A stretch of 64,000 bases of DNA from positions 2,294,001 to 2,358,000 of the forward strand of contig OX637805.1 in NCBI GenBank assembly GCA_951802425.1. The letters run 5' to 3'. The notes under the pieces were generated by a model. It made no database searches, was not told the DNA's origin, and saw only the letters and a list, made by a program, of their open reading frames with translations. Position numbers and translations under genes: made by a program. Position 1 is the first letter of the stretch, and the number at the start of each line of letters is the position of its first letter. The DNA comes from Clavaria fumosa (lineage: Eukaryota > Basidiomycota > Agaricomycetes > Agaricales > Clavariaceae). Shown one piece after another: positions 10,379-19,239 of this stretch.

Positions 10379-11345
10379 GTGGCAGAAGTGGAAGAGAGCA
10401 GCCCTAGGTTTACCAATGATGGGCCCATGCCGGACTGGGCAGCGAAATACCCCACAGTATTCAGTGAGGCCAAATGGGATGACTTGCCAGAAAGACAAAT
10501 GGACTTCAATATCAAAATAATATTTCGAGAGGATCTGGGACACCTTTCCTGCAAGTTATACCCATTGACCAGAGAAGAAACAGCAGAAATGAACAGGTGG
10601 ATCGACAAACAGTTGGCAAGTGGACAGATACAACCCTCTAAATCGTCCTATGCAAGCCCCTTCTTCTTCAAAAGGGAAAAGGAAAAGTTGTGACCCATAA
10701 TTGACTATTCACAACTAAACTCCTACCTGGTAAAGGACAAGTACCCCTTGCTGAACATGAAGGAAATGGTGTGGAAACTAGAGAGATCCAAGATATTCTC
10801 TAAGATGGATGCAAAAGGAGGCTTCCCCTCAATGAGGTTGTGGGAGGGACACCACACCGATGCACATTCCTCATGGTGCAAGGGCTATTCGAACCCGAAG
10901 TGTTGTGGTTTGGACTCCAAAACACCCCTGCAACCTTCCAGAGGTTCATGAACCATGTATTGCAGGAAGAAATCGCTGGAGGACATGTGCAGATGTACGT
11001 TGATGATGTCATCATCTTTACAGAAGATATGGCCATGCATAGATACTTGACAGACTGGGTTCTGAAAAGGTTCCAAGAGAATGGGTTGTGCCTGCAGCTA
11101 AGCAAATGCAAGTATAAGAAGAGTTCTATAACCTTCCTTGGACACAAAATCTCGCACAACCGGCTAGAGCACAACCTGAGAAAAGCCCATGCAATCAAGG
11201 AGTGGCCGACTCCTCGAAACGTACACCAACTTCAGGAAGCCATGGGAATGGCCAACCATCTGCGGCAGTTCATTCCCAACCTATCAACATGAGCTAAACC
11301 CCTGTTCAGACTAACTGGAAAAGTACTGTGGAAGTGGGGAGAGGA
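10379..11345 (+). pseudogene. Element A reverse transcriptase, with stops
   Basis: From the 5' end: YPTVFSEAKWDDLPERQ, the SYASPFFFKREKEKL motif, then a stop at 10691-10693 where element B has arginine. A shifted frame carries SKIFSKMDAKGGF, then GLQNTPATFQRFMNHVL, then QMYVDDVIIF with the catalytic YVDD, then LSKCKYKKSSITFLGHKIS. The frame ends at a stop at 11290. The domain order matches Ty3/gypsy reverse transcriptase. At least one frameshift (about 10830) and two stops inactivate it. Confidence 0.85.
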
Positions 11346-11353
11346 AGAACAAA

Positions 11354-11869
11354 ATGCATTCAATGGTCAAGAATGTGTTGACCAGTGCCCCAGTCCTAGC
11401 ACTGCCACAACCAATGGGTAAATGGAGAGTGGAGACAGATGCCAGTAACGTCGGCACAGGCGGAGTCCTCTCCCAGCAACAGACAGACAGAACTTGGAGA
11501 CCCATCAACTATATCTCCAAAGCCTTGAATGCTGCTGAGAGAAATTATCATGTATATGACAAGGAACTACTGGCAGTTGTACAGGCCCTGAGGGAATGGA
11601 GAGCCTTTCTGATAGGAGCAGAAGATAAATGTGAGGTCTGGACAGACCACACCAACCTACAATACTTCCGAAAACCACAAAAGCTCAAGCCCCAACAGGT
11701 CCAATGGTGGGGAGAGCTGCAGTGTTTTGATTTCGAAGTAAAATACCGAACTGGGAAATCTAACACTAAAGCGGATGCCCTTTCGAGGAGACCAGACCAT
11801 GGACTGGCCATTGAAGATGACCTTCCTGTCCAAATTCTACCAACCAAAGAAGGAGATGCAGACACCTGA
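11354..11869 (+). pseudogene. Element A RNase H domain
   Basis: An open frame with ETDASNVGTGGVLSQQQ (catalytic Asp), YHVYDKELLAVVQALREW (catalytic Glu region), VWTDHTNLQYF (catalytic Asp) and KYRTGKSNTKADALSRRPD. This is the Ty3/gypsy RNase H, which removes RNA from the cDNA hybrid. It ends at a stop at 11867-11869, where the homologous frame in element B continues. Confidence 0.85.
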
Positions 11870-11893
11870 ACAACCTTCATATCAGAACTGGAG

Positions 11894-13320
11894 ATGCTGC
11901 TCCAGAAAAACAGTGCGGACCACACAATCAAACCACAGGAACTAGATGATTCTTGGACTCATGACTGTGAAGGATTTTGGAGGAAAGGCCGCACCGTGTG
12001 GGTTCCAGCAAGTGTACGGGAAAGTGTTCTTGCTCACGAACACCTTATCCCCACTGCTGGGCACCCCAAAGCGAGGAAGATGAAGATCACAGTCCCTTTG
12101 ACTTACTAGTGGCCTGACATTGAAAAGAACATCACTAAGTATGTTGAAGGATGCGAGACCTGCCAGAGAATCAAGCCGGACCGCACCAAGCGTGCCACAC
12201 CCCTGCACCCCCACAGCATCCCTGATGGCCCATGTACATTCATCTCCTGAGACATGATTGGTCCTCTCCCTCTTTCATGAGGATATAATGCCCTGCTGGT
12301 AATCGTCGACAAATTCACCAAACGCACCATTCTAGAAGTAGTAGGATTCGATCTCACTGGACTAGGAGCTGCCTGAATCCTCAGAGATCATGTCTTCAGA
12401 GAACATGGAATCCCCCAAAAGATCATCAGTGACAGGGGACCCCAATTTGTGTCTTGCTTCATGAAGGAATTCTATGCAATGGTTGGAATAAAAGTGAACC
12501 CCAGCACAGCATTTCATCCACAGACTGATGGACAAACAGAAAGGACAAACCAAGAAGTGGAAATCTACTTAAGGGCCTATGTAAATCATCTGCAAGATGA
12601 CTGGGCTGAGTGGTTGTCCACTGCAGAGTATGCCCTTAACAACTGGGTACACTCCAGCACTCTACACACACCATTCTACTTAGACTGTGGGTGTCATCCC
12701 TGGAATGGTGGCATCCGGATGCTGACAGAAGTCAACCCAGCAGTGGATGAATGGATGGCCAAGCTCATGGAGAGCTGGAGAGCAGCCAGAGAATCGATGG
12801 AGAAAGCTGCAGTGGCAATGAAGAAATCTTATGATTCTGGAAAGGCACTGAGTTGAAACTATGAAAAGGGAAACCTTGTGTGGCTTGACACAAGGAACCT
12901 GAAGATGAACTGGCCCAATAAGAAGCTTGATAGTAAGCAAGCTGGTCCCTTTGTGATAGTAGAGAAAGTTGGTCCCAGTGGATACAAGCTCAACCTTCCA
13001 AGAGCCTGGTGAATCCACAGAGTCTTCAACGAATCACTTCTTACTCCATACAATCCTCCAGCTTTCCTTTCGCAGAGTCTGCCACCACCACCTCCTCCTC
13101 CCACCATTGAAGATGATCACCTAGAGTATGATGTGGAAGCAATCCTGGATATAAAGAAAGTAGGCCAAGGAGTGAAATATTTGGTCAAGTGGGAAGGATA
13201 TCCCAATGAAGAGAATACATGGGAGCCTAGGAAAAACTTGACTAACATCACTCTCTTGCTCCAGGACTTCTTCCACTGATATCCAGAAAAGGCTACTCTT
13301 GCTGGTTGAGACACCCAGCC
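11894..13320 (+). pseudogene. Element A integrase with C-terminal chromodomain, many stops
   Basis: The zinc-binding HHCC region (EHLIPTAGHPKARKM ... GCETCQRIKPD) is followed by the catalytic core: VDKFTKRTILE with Asp, KIISDRGPQF with Asp, and DGQTERTNQEVEIYL with Glu, then YDSGKALS. From about 13103 the sequence encodes a chromodomain (EDDHLEYDVEAIL, GVKYLVKWEGYPNEENTWEP). Chromodomain integrases target heterochromatin. In-frame stops occur at 12109, 12248, 12275, 12374, 12854, 13010, 13277 and 13306. Most are TGA, several at tryptophan positions of the homologues. The element is dead but recognisable. Confidence 0.85.
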
Positions 13321-13336
13321 TTGAGGAGGGGGTACA

Positions 13337-13500
13337 TGTTAGGATCCATTACATAAGCGAATGATTGGAGTACATCATGTGACCAGTCACATGACTCAGA
13401 GCAGTGAAACATCACGTGACTCAGGCCTAAAAGTAAGTCATGTGACCTTTCACGTGATGGTCTGTGCATGGGAATATCAGCATGTCCCAAAGCGCTCACT
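13337..13500 (+). mobile_element. Element A: first part of 3' LTR
   Basis: It is preceded by a purine-rich plus-strand primer tract (GAGGAGGGGGTACA). The sequence starts TGTTAGGATCC and matches 7658-7820 with about a dozen substitutions. It stops abruptly at CGCTCACT (13500), before the TATA box. The missing second part is found inverted at 14126-14221. Confidence 0.9.
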
Positions 13501-13640
13501 CCTGACACCCAGATGTAAGTCTTACTGTCAATGTGTACTATCCAAATTATGAATCTATCTTAATTGTCTTAATCTGTCTTAATGAAAAGTTTAAGTCTGT
13601 CTAAGGCAGATTCAGTAATTTCCCCTTTTCCTGATGCAGC
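13501..13640 (-). repeat. Arm of inverted-repeat element E (now inverted)
   Basis: Reads AGGCAGATTCAGTAATTTCC then CCTTTTCCTGATG on the plus strand at 13606-13638. It matches, in direct orientation, 14385-14614. Before the inversion the two arms faced each other and flanked an insertion in adaptin coding sequence. Confidence 0.7.
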
Positions 13641-13735
13641 ATTCAGCAGCTGTGCTATCTTGATGGCTGTCTGACCAATTGCCTTTATGCTCTTCTGCAC
13701 AAAGTCAACATCAACCTCAGAGGCATAGGCAGCAA
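13569..13735 (-). pseudogene. AP-1 beta-adaptin middle exon, on the opposite strand
   Basis: The minus strand encodes YASEVDVDFVQKSIKAIGQT followed by AIKI, one of the most conserved stretches of beta-adaptins (about 13656-13727). Downstream, AEC-CI is recovered only after a one-base frameshift, and the sequence then runs into element E. This exon should lie between the fragments at 1973-2268 and 14615-15960. Its reversed strand is explained by the 13501-14223 inversion. Confidence 0.75.
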
Positions 13736-13811
13736 TGCGAGGAGCATCACCAGCAGTGGTGCCATCTCGAGCACGAGCTGCTTGATAAGGTTGTCCTGCC
13801 ACATACTGCAC

Positions 13812-14016
13812 ATGTGGATCATGACCACCTGTGGAAGGAGCAGTGGGTCAGGCATGGCAGGGCAAGGAGCAAGCCAGACAGGTGCAGCAGCAGGGCAGGG
13901 AGTGGCAGCAGGGCAGAGAGCAGGTCAGGCATAGCAGGGCAACAGACAGGTGCAACAGCAGGGAGGGAGTGGTGGCAGGGCAGGGAGTGGTGGCTCTCCC
14001 TGCCCTGCTGCAATTG
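13812..14016. repeat. Minisatellite, GCAGGGCAGGGAG type
   Basis: Irregular tandem GGCAGGGCAGGGAGTGGTGG/CAGGTGCAGCAG units, ending next to the CACTA-type end. The same kind of repeat occurs at 4690-4830 and 41395-41510. Confidence 0.6.
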
Positions 14017-14120
14017 CACTATGGACCCAATAGCAGGTGGATATCACCATCTGGTCAGATGATTTATGACTTTCACCCAAAAAACAGGTGATGGGTGATT
14101 TTGGAATTAAGGGATATTGA
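14017..14120 (+). repeat. CACTA-type element end (relic)
   Basis: Begins CACTATGGACCCAATAGCAG and continues through ATCTGGTCAGATGATTTATG to GGTGATGGGTGATTTT. Three further copies of this ~95-bp end occur at 25876-25972, 35092-35172 (reverse) and 35440-35534 (reverse). CACTA as the outermost bases fits EnSpm/CACTA transposons. This copy would be the right end of the inverted-repeat element that begins at 2269. Confidence 0.65.
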
Positions 14121-14125
14121 GCTGG

Positions 14126-14221
14126 TGTATCAGACTTAATTCCAGTTCACACTTAGTACTGGTATCTAATGATTCAAGCATGAGGGGAAAAGAATACAAG
14201 AGTGAAAGGTACATAGTATAT
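14126..14221 (-). mobile_element. Element A: second part of 3' LTR, inverted
   Basis: On the minus strand this reads from the TATA-box region through CTTTCACTCTTGTATTC and ATGCTTGAATC to TCTGATACA, matching 7822-7923 of the 5' LTR. It ends at GCTGG (14121-14125), the complement of the CCAGC target duplication. Confidence 0.85.
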
Positions 14222-14364
14222 AGCACTTACAAAATCTGCCCTAAGGAGACTAAGGCCATAAGGTGATCAAGTCACTGATTATGTAAGAGTTGGCATAAAT
14301 TTTGTAAATTGTGACTTTGCTACTTTATGGCCTTAGTCTCCTTAGGGCAGATTTTGTAAGTGCT
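14222..14364. repeat. Perfect 40-bp hairpin element
   Basis: The left arm (14222-14261, starting AGCACTTACAAAATCTGCCC) and right arm (14325-14364, ending GGGCAGATTTTGTAAGTGCT) are perfectly complementary over 40 bp around a 63-bp loop. It sits exactly at the right breakpoint of the inversion and near the centre of element E. It may be a MITE nested in E or E's own central palindrome. Confidence 0.8.
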
Positions 14365-14614
14365 CTTGATGGTCAGAGGGAAGTTTTACTGTCAATGTGT
14401 ACAATGCAAATTGTACCAAGTCAGGCTGTCTCTTCAATGGTATGTTTCAATTTGCTGAGCTGTGACTTTGAAGCATAATTAAGTCAAGATTAAGTGATTG
14501 GTCTTAGATTAAGACTATCCAAATTATGAATCTGTCTTAATTGTCTTAATCTGTCTTATTGAAAAGTTTAAGTCTACCTAAGGCAGATTCAGTAATTTCC
14601 CCTTTTCCTGATGG
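14365..14614 (+). repeat. Right arm of inverted-repeat element E
   Basis: Contains TTACTGTCAATGTGTAC and CCAAATTATGAATCTGTCTT, and ends at GGCAGATTCAGTAATTTCCC then CTTTTCCTGAT, directly abutting adaptin coding sequence at 14615. It repeats 13515-13640. No transposase. The target duplication is uncertain. Confidence 0.65.
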
Positions 14615-15960
14615 CCTGCTGGAGCTCATCACCACACATGTTAGTTACATTGTCCAGGAAGCCATCATTGTCATGAAGGTCAGCAACCATGCATTTCTCT
14701 AAATGCTTTGTCTAGCAACCTCACCATCAATGGCATTGAATCATGACAGCCTCTTCCCCCTCCAGGACATTTTCTGGAAATAGCCAGTGACATACAAGGG
14801 TGTGATCCCGATGCTGTGTGCAGATCTGGGCAAGTTGGACAAGCCAGAGGCAAAGGTGTTGCTTATGTGGATCATTCGAGAGTACACCAACAAGATTGAT
14901 AATGCAGACAACCTGCTCACCGTCTTTGTCAATTCGTTCATGGAGGAGTTGTGCGTCGTTTCCGCATGCATTATCCCCTGTGGGGGTCTTCTCATTGGAA
15001 AATGAATGAACTGGCTCGTTTTTCTGCTGTACCAGGTTGTGTGTTCTATCCAGGATAGGTGCAACTGCAGATGTTGACCACAGTGGTCAAGCTGTTTAAG
15101 GTGCAGGGATTCATCCAGCGCATGCTCAACACTGCCTGCAACTCGCTGGACATCCAAGATCAAGCATACATTTATTGGCATCTGTTGTCATCAGACCTGG
15201 GAGTGGCAAAGGTTTGTGCTGGCTCTACTCTCATTATGTTTTGGCCACTCATTATTGTTGTTTCTAGACTGTGGTTCTAGCCCACTGACTGCCTATATCT
15301 ATCCTGTGAACAATGGTGTCTCCTGTGTAGTTGGAAGAGCTGCTGGGCGAGATCTCGAGCCTGGCCAGTGTCTATCATAGGCCTGCAGAGACCTTCATCA
15401 GACATGGATGCATCGCTGTGGACCCAGTTAAGAGGAAGAAAGAGTGTGTCTTTTAATTTTCATAATAAACTTTTCAATTTCATCTTCCCTTGACAAATCT
15501 CTGTTACACTCACAATGCGTACACAGACTGGCAGATGACAGGCTGTCAGCCCAGCAGGCGCTACAGACCGTGGTGGCTGGGCAACAGGCCGAGAACCTGC
15601 TCGACCTGGAGGACCACAGCGACCAGGATGACGACAGCCATGGTGGCAGGGTCTGGCAGGTCTGTCCAGGCTGCAACACAGGTGCTAGCGGTGTCGACAC
15701 CGGCCGCAGCGAGCCTGCTCTTGGGGACATCGAAAAACCCGCTGGATGACCTTGTGTCGATATTCGGCAGCGGGCCCCCTGGCGCCGCAAGGGCGTTCTC
15801 ACTTAGTTTCGGCAGTGCGGCGGCCCTGTCGCCGTCGCTGCTGGCGAGGTCCCCTATCAGTACCATGCTGTCAACACTTTCAATGTTGCCTGTAGTTGGG
15901 TTGCTGATGACAGCTTCAAATAAGTGGCAGCAGAGGGACCTGTTGGTATGGGATTGTGAT
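14615..15960 (+). pseudogene. AP-1 complex beta-adaptin, C-terminal half of trunk and hinge (relic)
   Basis: The exons read GLLELITTHVSYIVQEAIIV (intron), DIFWK then an in-frame TAG, then GVIPMLCADLGKLDKPEAKV, WIIREYTNKIDNADNLL, VQLQMLTTVVKLF, YIYWHLLSSDLGVAK and ISSLASVYHRPAETFI. All are signature trunk motifs of AP-1 beta. The hinge follows in two frames: QQAENLLDLEDHSDQDDDSH and NPLDDLVSIFGSG. The C-terminal ear (appendage) domain is not found. The stop, the frame changes, and the separation from the 5' fragments by 12 kb of transposons mark it as a pseudogene. It may be a second copy, because AP-1 beta is normally important for growth and an intact gene is likely elsewhere. Confidence 0.8.
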
Positions 15961-16390
15961 GAATAAATAATCAGGCTCCCAAGTGACACAAGTCCTTTGT
16001 ATTATTATTAGTGCCTGATGTAGGGATGCCACAGTTCGGTTCTGAACTTTGGTTCGAACCTGAACTGGACTGGACCGAACTGAAAATGAGGTTCAGGTTC
16101 AGCCAAGTGGGTGAACCGAACCAAAATTTCGGTTCAGAAGCCCAAATTTGGGCGAACCATTACCTTATTTAGTAAAAGTCCGGTCCAACGAACCGGACTT
16201 GGACCGAACTCAGGTTTAAGGTTCGGAATTTGGCCTGAACCGGACCTAAAGTCCGGTTCTGGGTTCGAAAAATTCAGCCCTGAACCGGACTTAACCGGAC
16301 CGTGGCATCCCTAGCCTGATGAATAAATAATCAGGCTCCCAAGTGACACAAGTCCTTTGTATTATTATTAGTGCCTGATGAATAAATAAT
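15957..16390. repeat. 59-bp tandem repeat interrupted by a MITE
   Basis: Two full units and one partial unit of GATGAATAAATAATCAGGCT followed by CCCAAGTGACACAAGTCC and TTTGTATTATTATTAGTGCCT. Each unit carries a small hairpin GCCTGAT..ATCAGGC and an AATAAA. The first and second units are separated by the MITE at 16021-16313. Confidence 0.75.
16021..16313. mobile_element. hAT-type MITE, family 3
   Basis: A 293-bp element with ends TAGGGATGCCACAGTTC / GACCGTGGCATCCCTA (12-bp perfect inverted repeat) and a perfect 8-bp duplication GCCTGATG (16013-16020 and 16314-16321). The interior is packed with GGTTCGAACC/CCGGTTC/GGACCGAAC motifs. It has no coding capacity. Confidence 0.85.
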
Positions 16391-17214
16391 CAGGCTATGA
16401 GGAGGATCAGTAAAGTGGGGAATTACATAGTAAAGAGAGAAAAGATGTTTGCACCTCCCAAGTGACACAATGTCAAGAGTAGGTCAATTCCACCTATTTA
16501 CAAGTCTAAACAGCAATGAGGAGAGGTGTAGTGGCAATTCTGATGATGAGCAGGAATTCTGCATGCTGGTCATGTTGATGGGAGAAGGTATGGATGTGAT
16601 TAGGAAGGACAAGAGGTAGTGGAACAACACAATGAAGGGATTTGACCCAGAGACCACATGAGAGGGTGGCTGCTATGCAACAACCAGCCAAGTACTCAGG
16701 TGGCTCTTGACAGTGATCCTTACACATATGCAGGTAATTGAGTTTGTGTCATATGCTGCAGTATCTACTACAGCTCTGAAGATTATATAGTAAGAGAGTA
16801 TCTAAAATGGGATAGTATCAAAGAAAGTCTGTAAAGAAGAAGTTACAAGACAAATACTAAAGAATTGCCTGGAAACACATGTCAGCCACCATATCCATGC
16901 CCCAAAAGCTAATGTTGTTGAGGCACCTTTGCTAACTTGCCTGGAGGCCACCTTGCAAGTCCTAAACTGACTCCACTCATTTCCCAAGGCTCCCCAACAT
17001 TGGCCAAATGACAGCAAAGTGTGTGGCATTTGTCAGAATTATGAGCCATGTATGGAATTGCTGATTTTCAGTTCAGCAGTAGTACTGAGTCAAATAATTA
17101 ACTAGACAGCAGTTAGGTATCATTCATAGTGTACTCTTTGCAGCTACAGCTGGACAAGGATTCCTTCTGGTCAGTCAACTTGTCAAGTTAACTTGTCAAA
17201 GGTTGTACATGGGG
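16391..17214. other. Intergenic DNA, no gene seen
   Basis: Only short frames on both strands. No recognised protein, repeat or RNA. Confidence 0.4.
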
Positions 17215-17636
17215 GGCTAGTAGACTAGATACAGCTAATAGCTGCAGATCTAGTGCTAGCTGTGGGTCCAGTGGACTAGTTACAGCCACCAGTTGTGGAT
17301 CTAGTGGACTAGGTGCAGCAAGTAGGTGTAGGTCTAGTGGACTAGTTGCAGCTATTAGCTGTAGATATAGTGAACTAGTTACAGCTAGTGGGCCTAGTGG
17401 ACTAGTTGCAGCTACTAGCTGTAGATGTAGTGAACTAGTTACAGCTATTAGTTGTAGATGTAGTGAACTAGTTGCAGCTAGTAGGTGTAGGTCTAGTAGA
17501 CTAGTTGCAGCTATTAGCTGTAAATGTAGTGAACTAGTTACGGCTAGTAGCTGTGGACCTAGTGGACTAGTTACAGCTAGTAGCTGTGGGCCTAGTGGAC
17601 TAGTTACAGCTATTAGTTGTAGATGTAGTGAACTAG
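17215..17636. repeat. ACTAG minisatellite
   Basis: About a dozen degenerate ~33-36-bp units such as GTAGTGAACTAGTTACAGCT and AGCTGTGGGCCTAGTGG. Each unit holds short palindromes (ACTAGT, AGCTGTAACT/AGTTACAGCT). It ends exactly where the next LTR begins. Confidence 0.8.
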
Positions 17637-18082
17637 TGTTGTGGTGACATCACATGATTGCACAGTAAGTGCCTGATCACCTGATTCTAGGCCATGTGAC
17701 TGCTACCAAGAGGATGGCCCATTTTCATGATGGCATGTCCATGTGACTGCTACCAAGAGGACAGCCCATTTTCGTGATGACATGTCCATGCGGGATGCCA
17801 TCACCATGTTGCTCCCTGACACCTGTTGTCTTGGCATCAAGGCCCAACCATTGTTCTTGTGTTTCCCCCACCATCCTTACCCTGTTCAACCAGAATCCCT
17901 GGGAAGCAGACTTAGTATCTATACGAGTAGATACTCAGCCTGTATTCCCCAGACTTTGATATTCTAACTCTGCACTGCTCTACTATGAGTTTGACCTAAA
18001 GTCCCAATAAGGAAACTATCTCATGACCATCTTGTGACCTTTCCCTGGCTTTCCATCCTCTACTTTTGGATTGACCACAACA
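17637..18082 (+). mobile_element. LTR of a different retroelement (446 bp)
   Basis: Starts TGTTGTGGTGACATC and ends GACCACAACA, giving an 8-bp inverted end TGTTGTGG/CCACAACA. Inside, 17690-17790 is a ~50-bp duplication around CCATGTGACTGCTACCAAGA. The LTR is followed at once by TGATATCAAAGTCTGG, resembling the initiator-methionine tRNA primer site TGGTATCAGAGC. This element therefore uses ordinary tRNA priming, unlike A and B. Confidence 0.7.
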
Positions 18083-18947
18083 TGATATCAAAGTCTGGAC
18101 TTGTCCCTTGTCTTAACTCAGTGTCTGCGACACTCTGACATCAATGACTGACAACCAATCCACCCCTGCCCAGCTGACCTAATGTACCTGGAAGCCACAA
18201 CCCTTGCCACTAGTCAAAACTGGATTCTCAGCAGCTCTGCAAGAAGAACCTTCCAGAACCCTTAGGCCTTACTGACAGGCAGAAAGTGCATAGATTTTTT
18301 GCCCTCTGATACTTTGATCACTGTACATTGGTACCAGTCACATGTTGCAACACTCCAAACAGGCATTACCTGAGGAGTACTGTCTACCACTCAGTAGAAA
18401 GACAGTTTATCCAACCTGGACTCTGGTCCTCAAGAGAAATCCATGAACAGAGACTTTTCCTGAACTACACTCCCATCGAGTTCCCTGCTTTACTCACTGC
18501 CACCCTTAACAAAGAAATTTCCATCAGGCCACTGAAGGTCTGACAATTGAAGACATTGAAAATGTTGAGCCCCTGCTGAGAATGCCAATGCCCCCTACTT
18601 CCCCATGACCCCCTATCCATGCTGACACTGCAGTTCAGACCAACACCCCCAAGCCAACTGTTTCCTATGAGCATGCACAAGCAATGTGTGGCTCCTCATT
18701 GACACCCACCAACACCCACCAAGACTCCACTCTTGGGCTCCCATTAACCCCCAAGCCTACCCTAGCACCTGGCCCTGTCCTACCTCCAATATCAGAAGAT
18801 CTCTACAGGACACCCTCAAACAGCCCCAAACACTCACTGTCTCCTGTGACCCTAGCCCTCCCTGTACCACTCAACCCCTCCTCTCCTCAGAACCCCTCTC
18901 CCCCTCCTCAGTCTCCTCTGTCCCCAACTCTGTGGAACTCTTGGACA
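18083..18947 (+). pseudogene. Truncated retroelement internal region (gag leader remnant)
   Basis: After the primer site a short frame begins at ATG 18143 (MTDNQSTPAQLT) but is soon stopped. Later frames (18684-18989) are proline-rich (LPLTPKPTLAPGPVLPP). No protease or reverse transcriptase is present. The sequence is cut off at 18948 by the LTR of element C. Assignment as gag is inference from position. Confidence 0.45.
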
Positions 18948-19239
18948 TTATCAGACTGGGTCTCACACAACTTAAAGGTAAGGTCATGATGACAATACTA
19001 AGATAAGGGGGAAAGAGTACAAAAAAGGAAAAGCAAAAGTATATATACTGAACACTTCAGCACTTGCCAGTGTTCCCATGCTCAGACTCTTGGATCACAT
19101 GATGCACCAAGCCACAGGTCAGGTGACTTTGAAGATTACATAATCCAATCCTCCACCATGGGTCATGTGACCTTCCAACAACCCTCCCCAGTTTCTCCAC
19201 AACTCCTCTTTAGTATGGCTTATGTAAGCAATCCTAACA
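18948..19239 (-). mobile_element. Element C: 3' LTR of a minus-strand gypsy element
   Basis: Related to the element B LTRs. On the minus strand it starts TGTTAGGATTGCTTACATAA, holds CATGTGAC motifs and a TATATATAC box, and ends AGACCCAGTCTGATAAT. It is preceded by a purine tract (GAGAGGAGGGTGA). Confidence 0.75.

Larger units (their letters stand above)
13501..14223 (-). other. 723-bp inverted segment (secondary inversion)
   Basis: Read on the minus strand from 14223 to 13501, this segment gives in order: the missing half of the element A LTR, the target duplication CCAGC, the end of the CACTA-type element, a minisatellite, a beta-adaptin exon, and the left arm of another inverted-repeat element. 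Flipping it restores the LTR, restores the CCAGC duplication, and places the adaptin exon in the plus orientation between its neighbours. Breakpoints are 13500/13501, inside the LTR, and about 14222/14223, at a perfect hairpin. Confidence 0.85.

Noticed and set aside
17215..17636. Possible CRISPR-like array
   Set aside because: Units are degenerate and contiguous with no unique spacers, and the organism is a eukaryote. It is a minisatellite.
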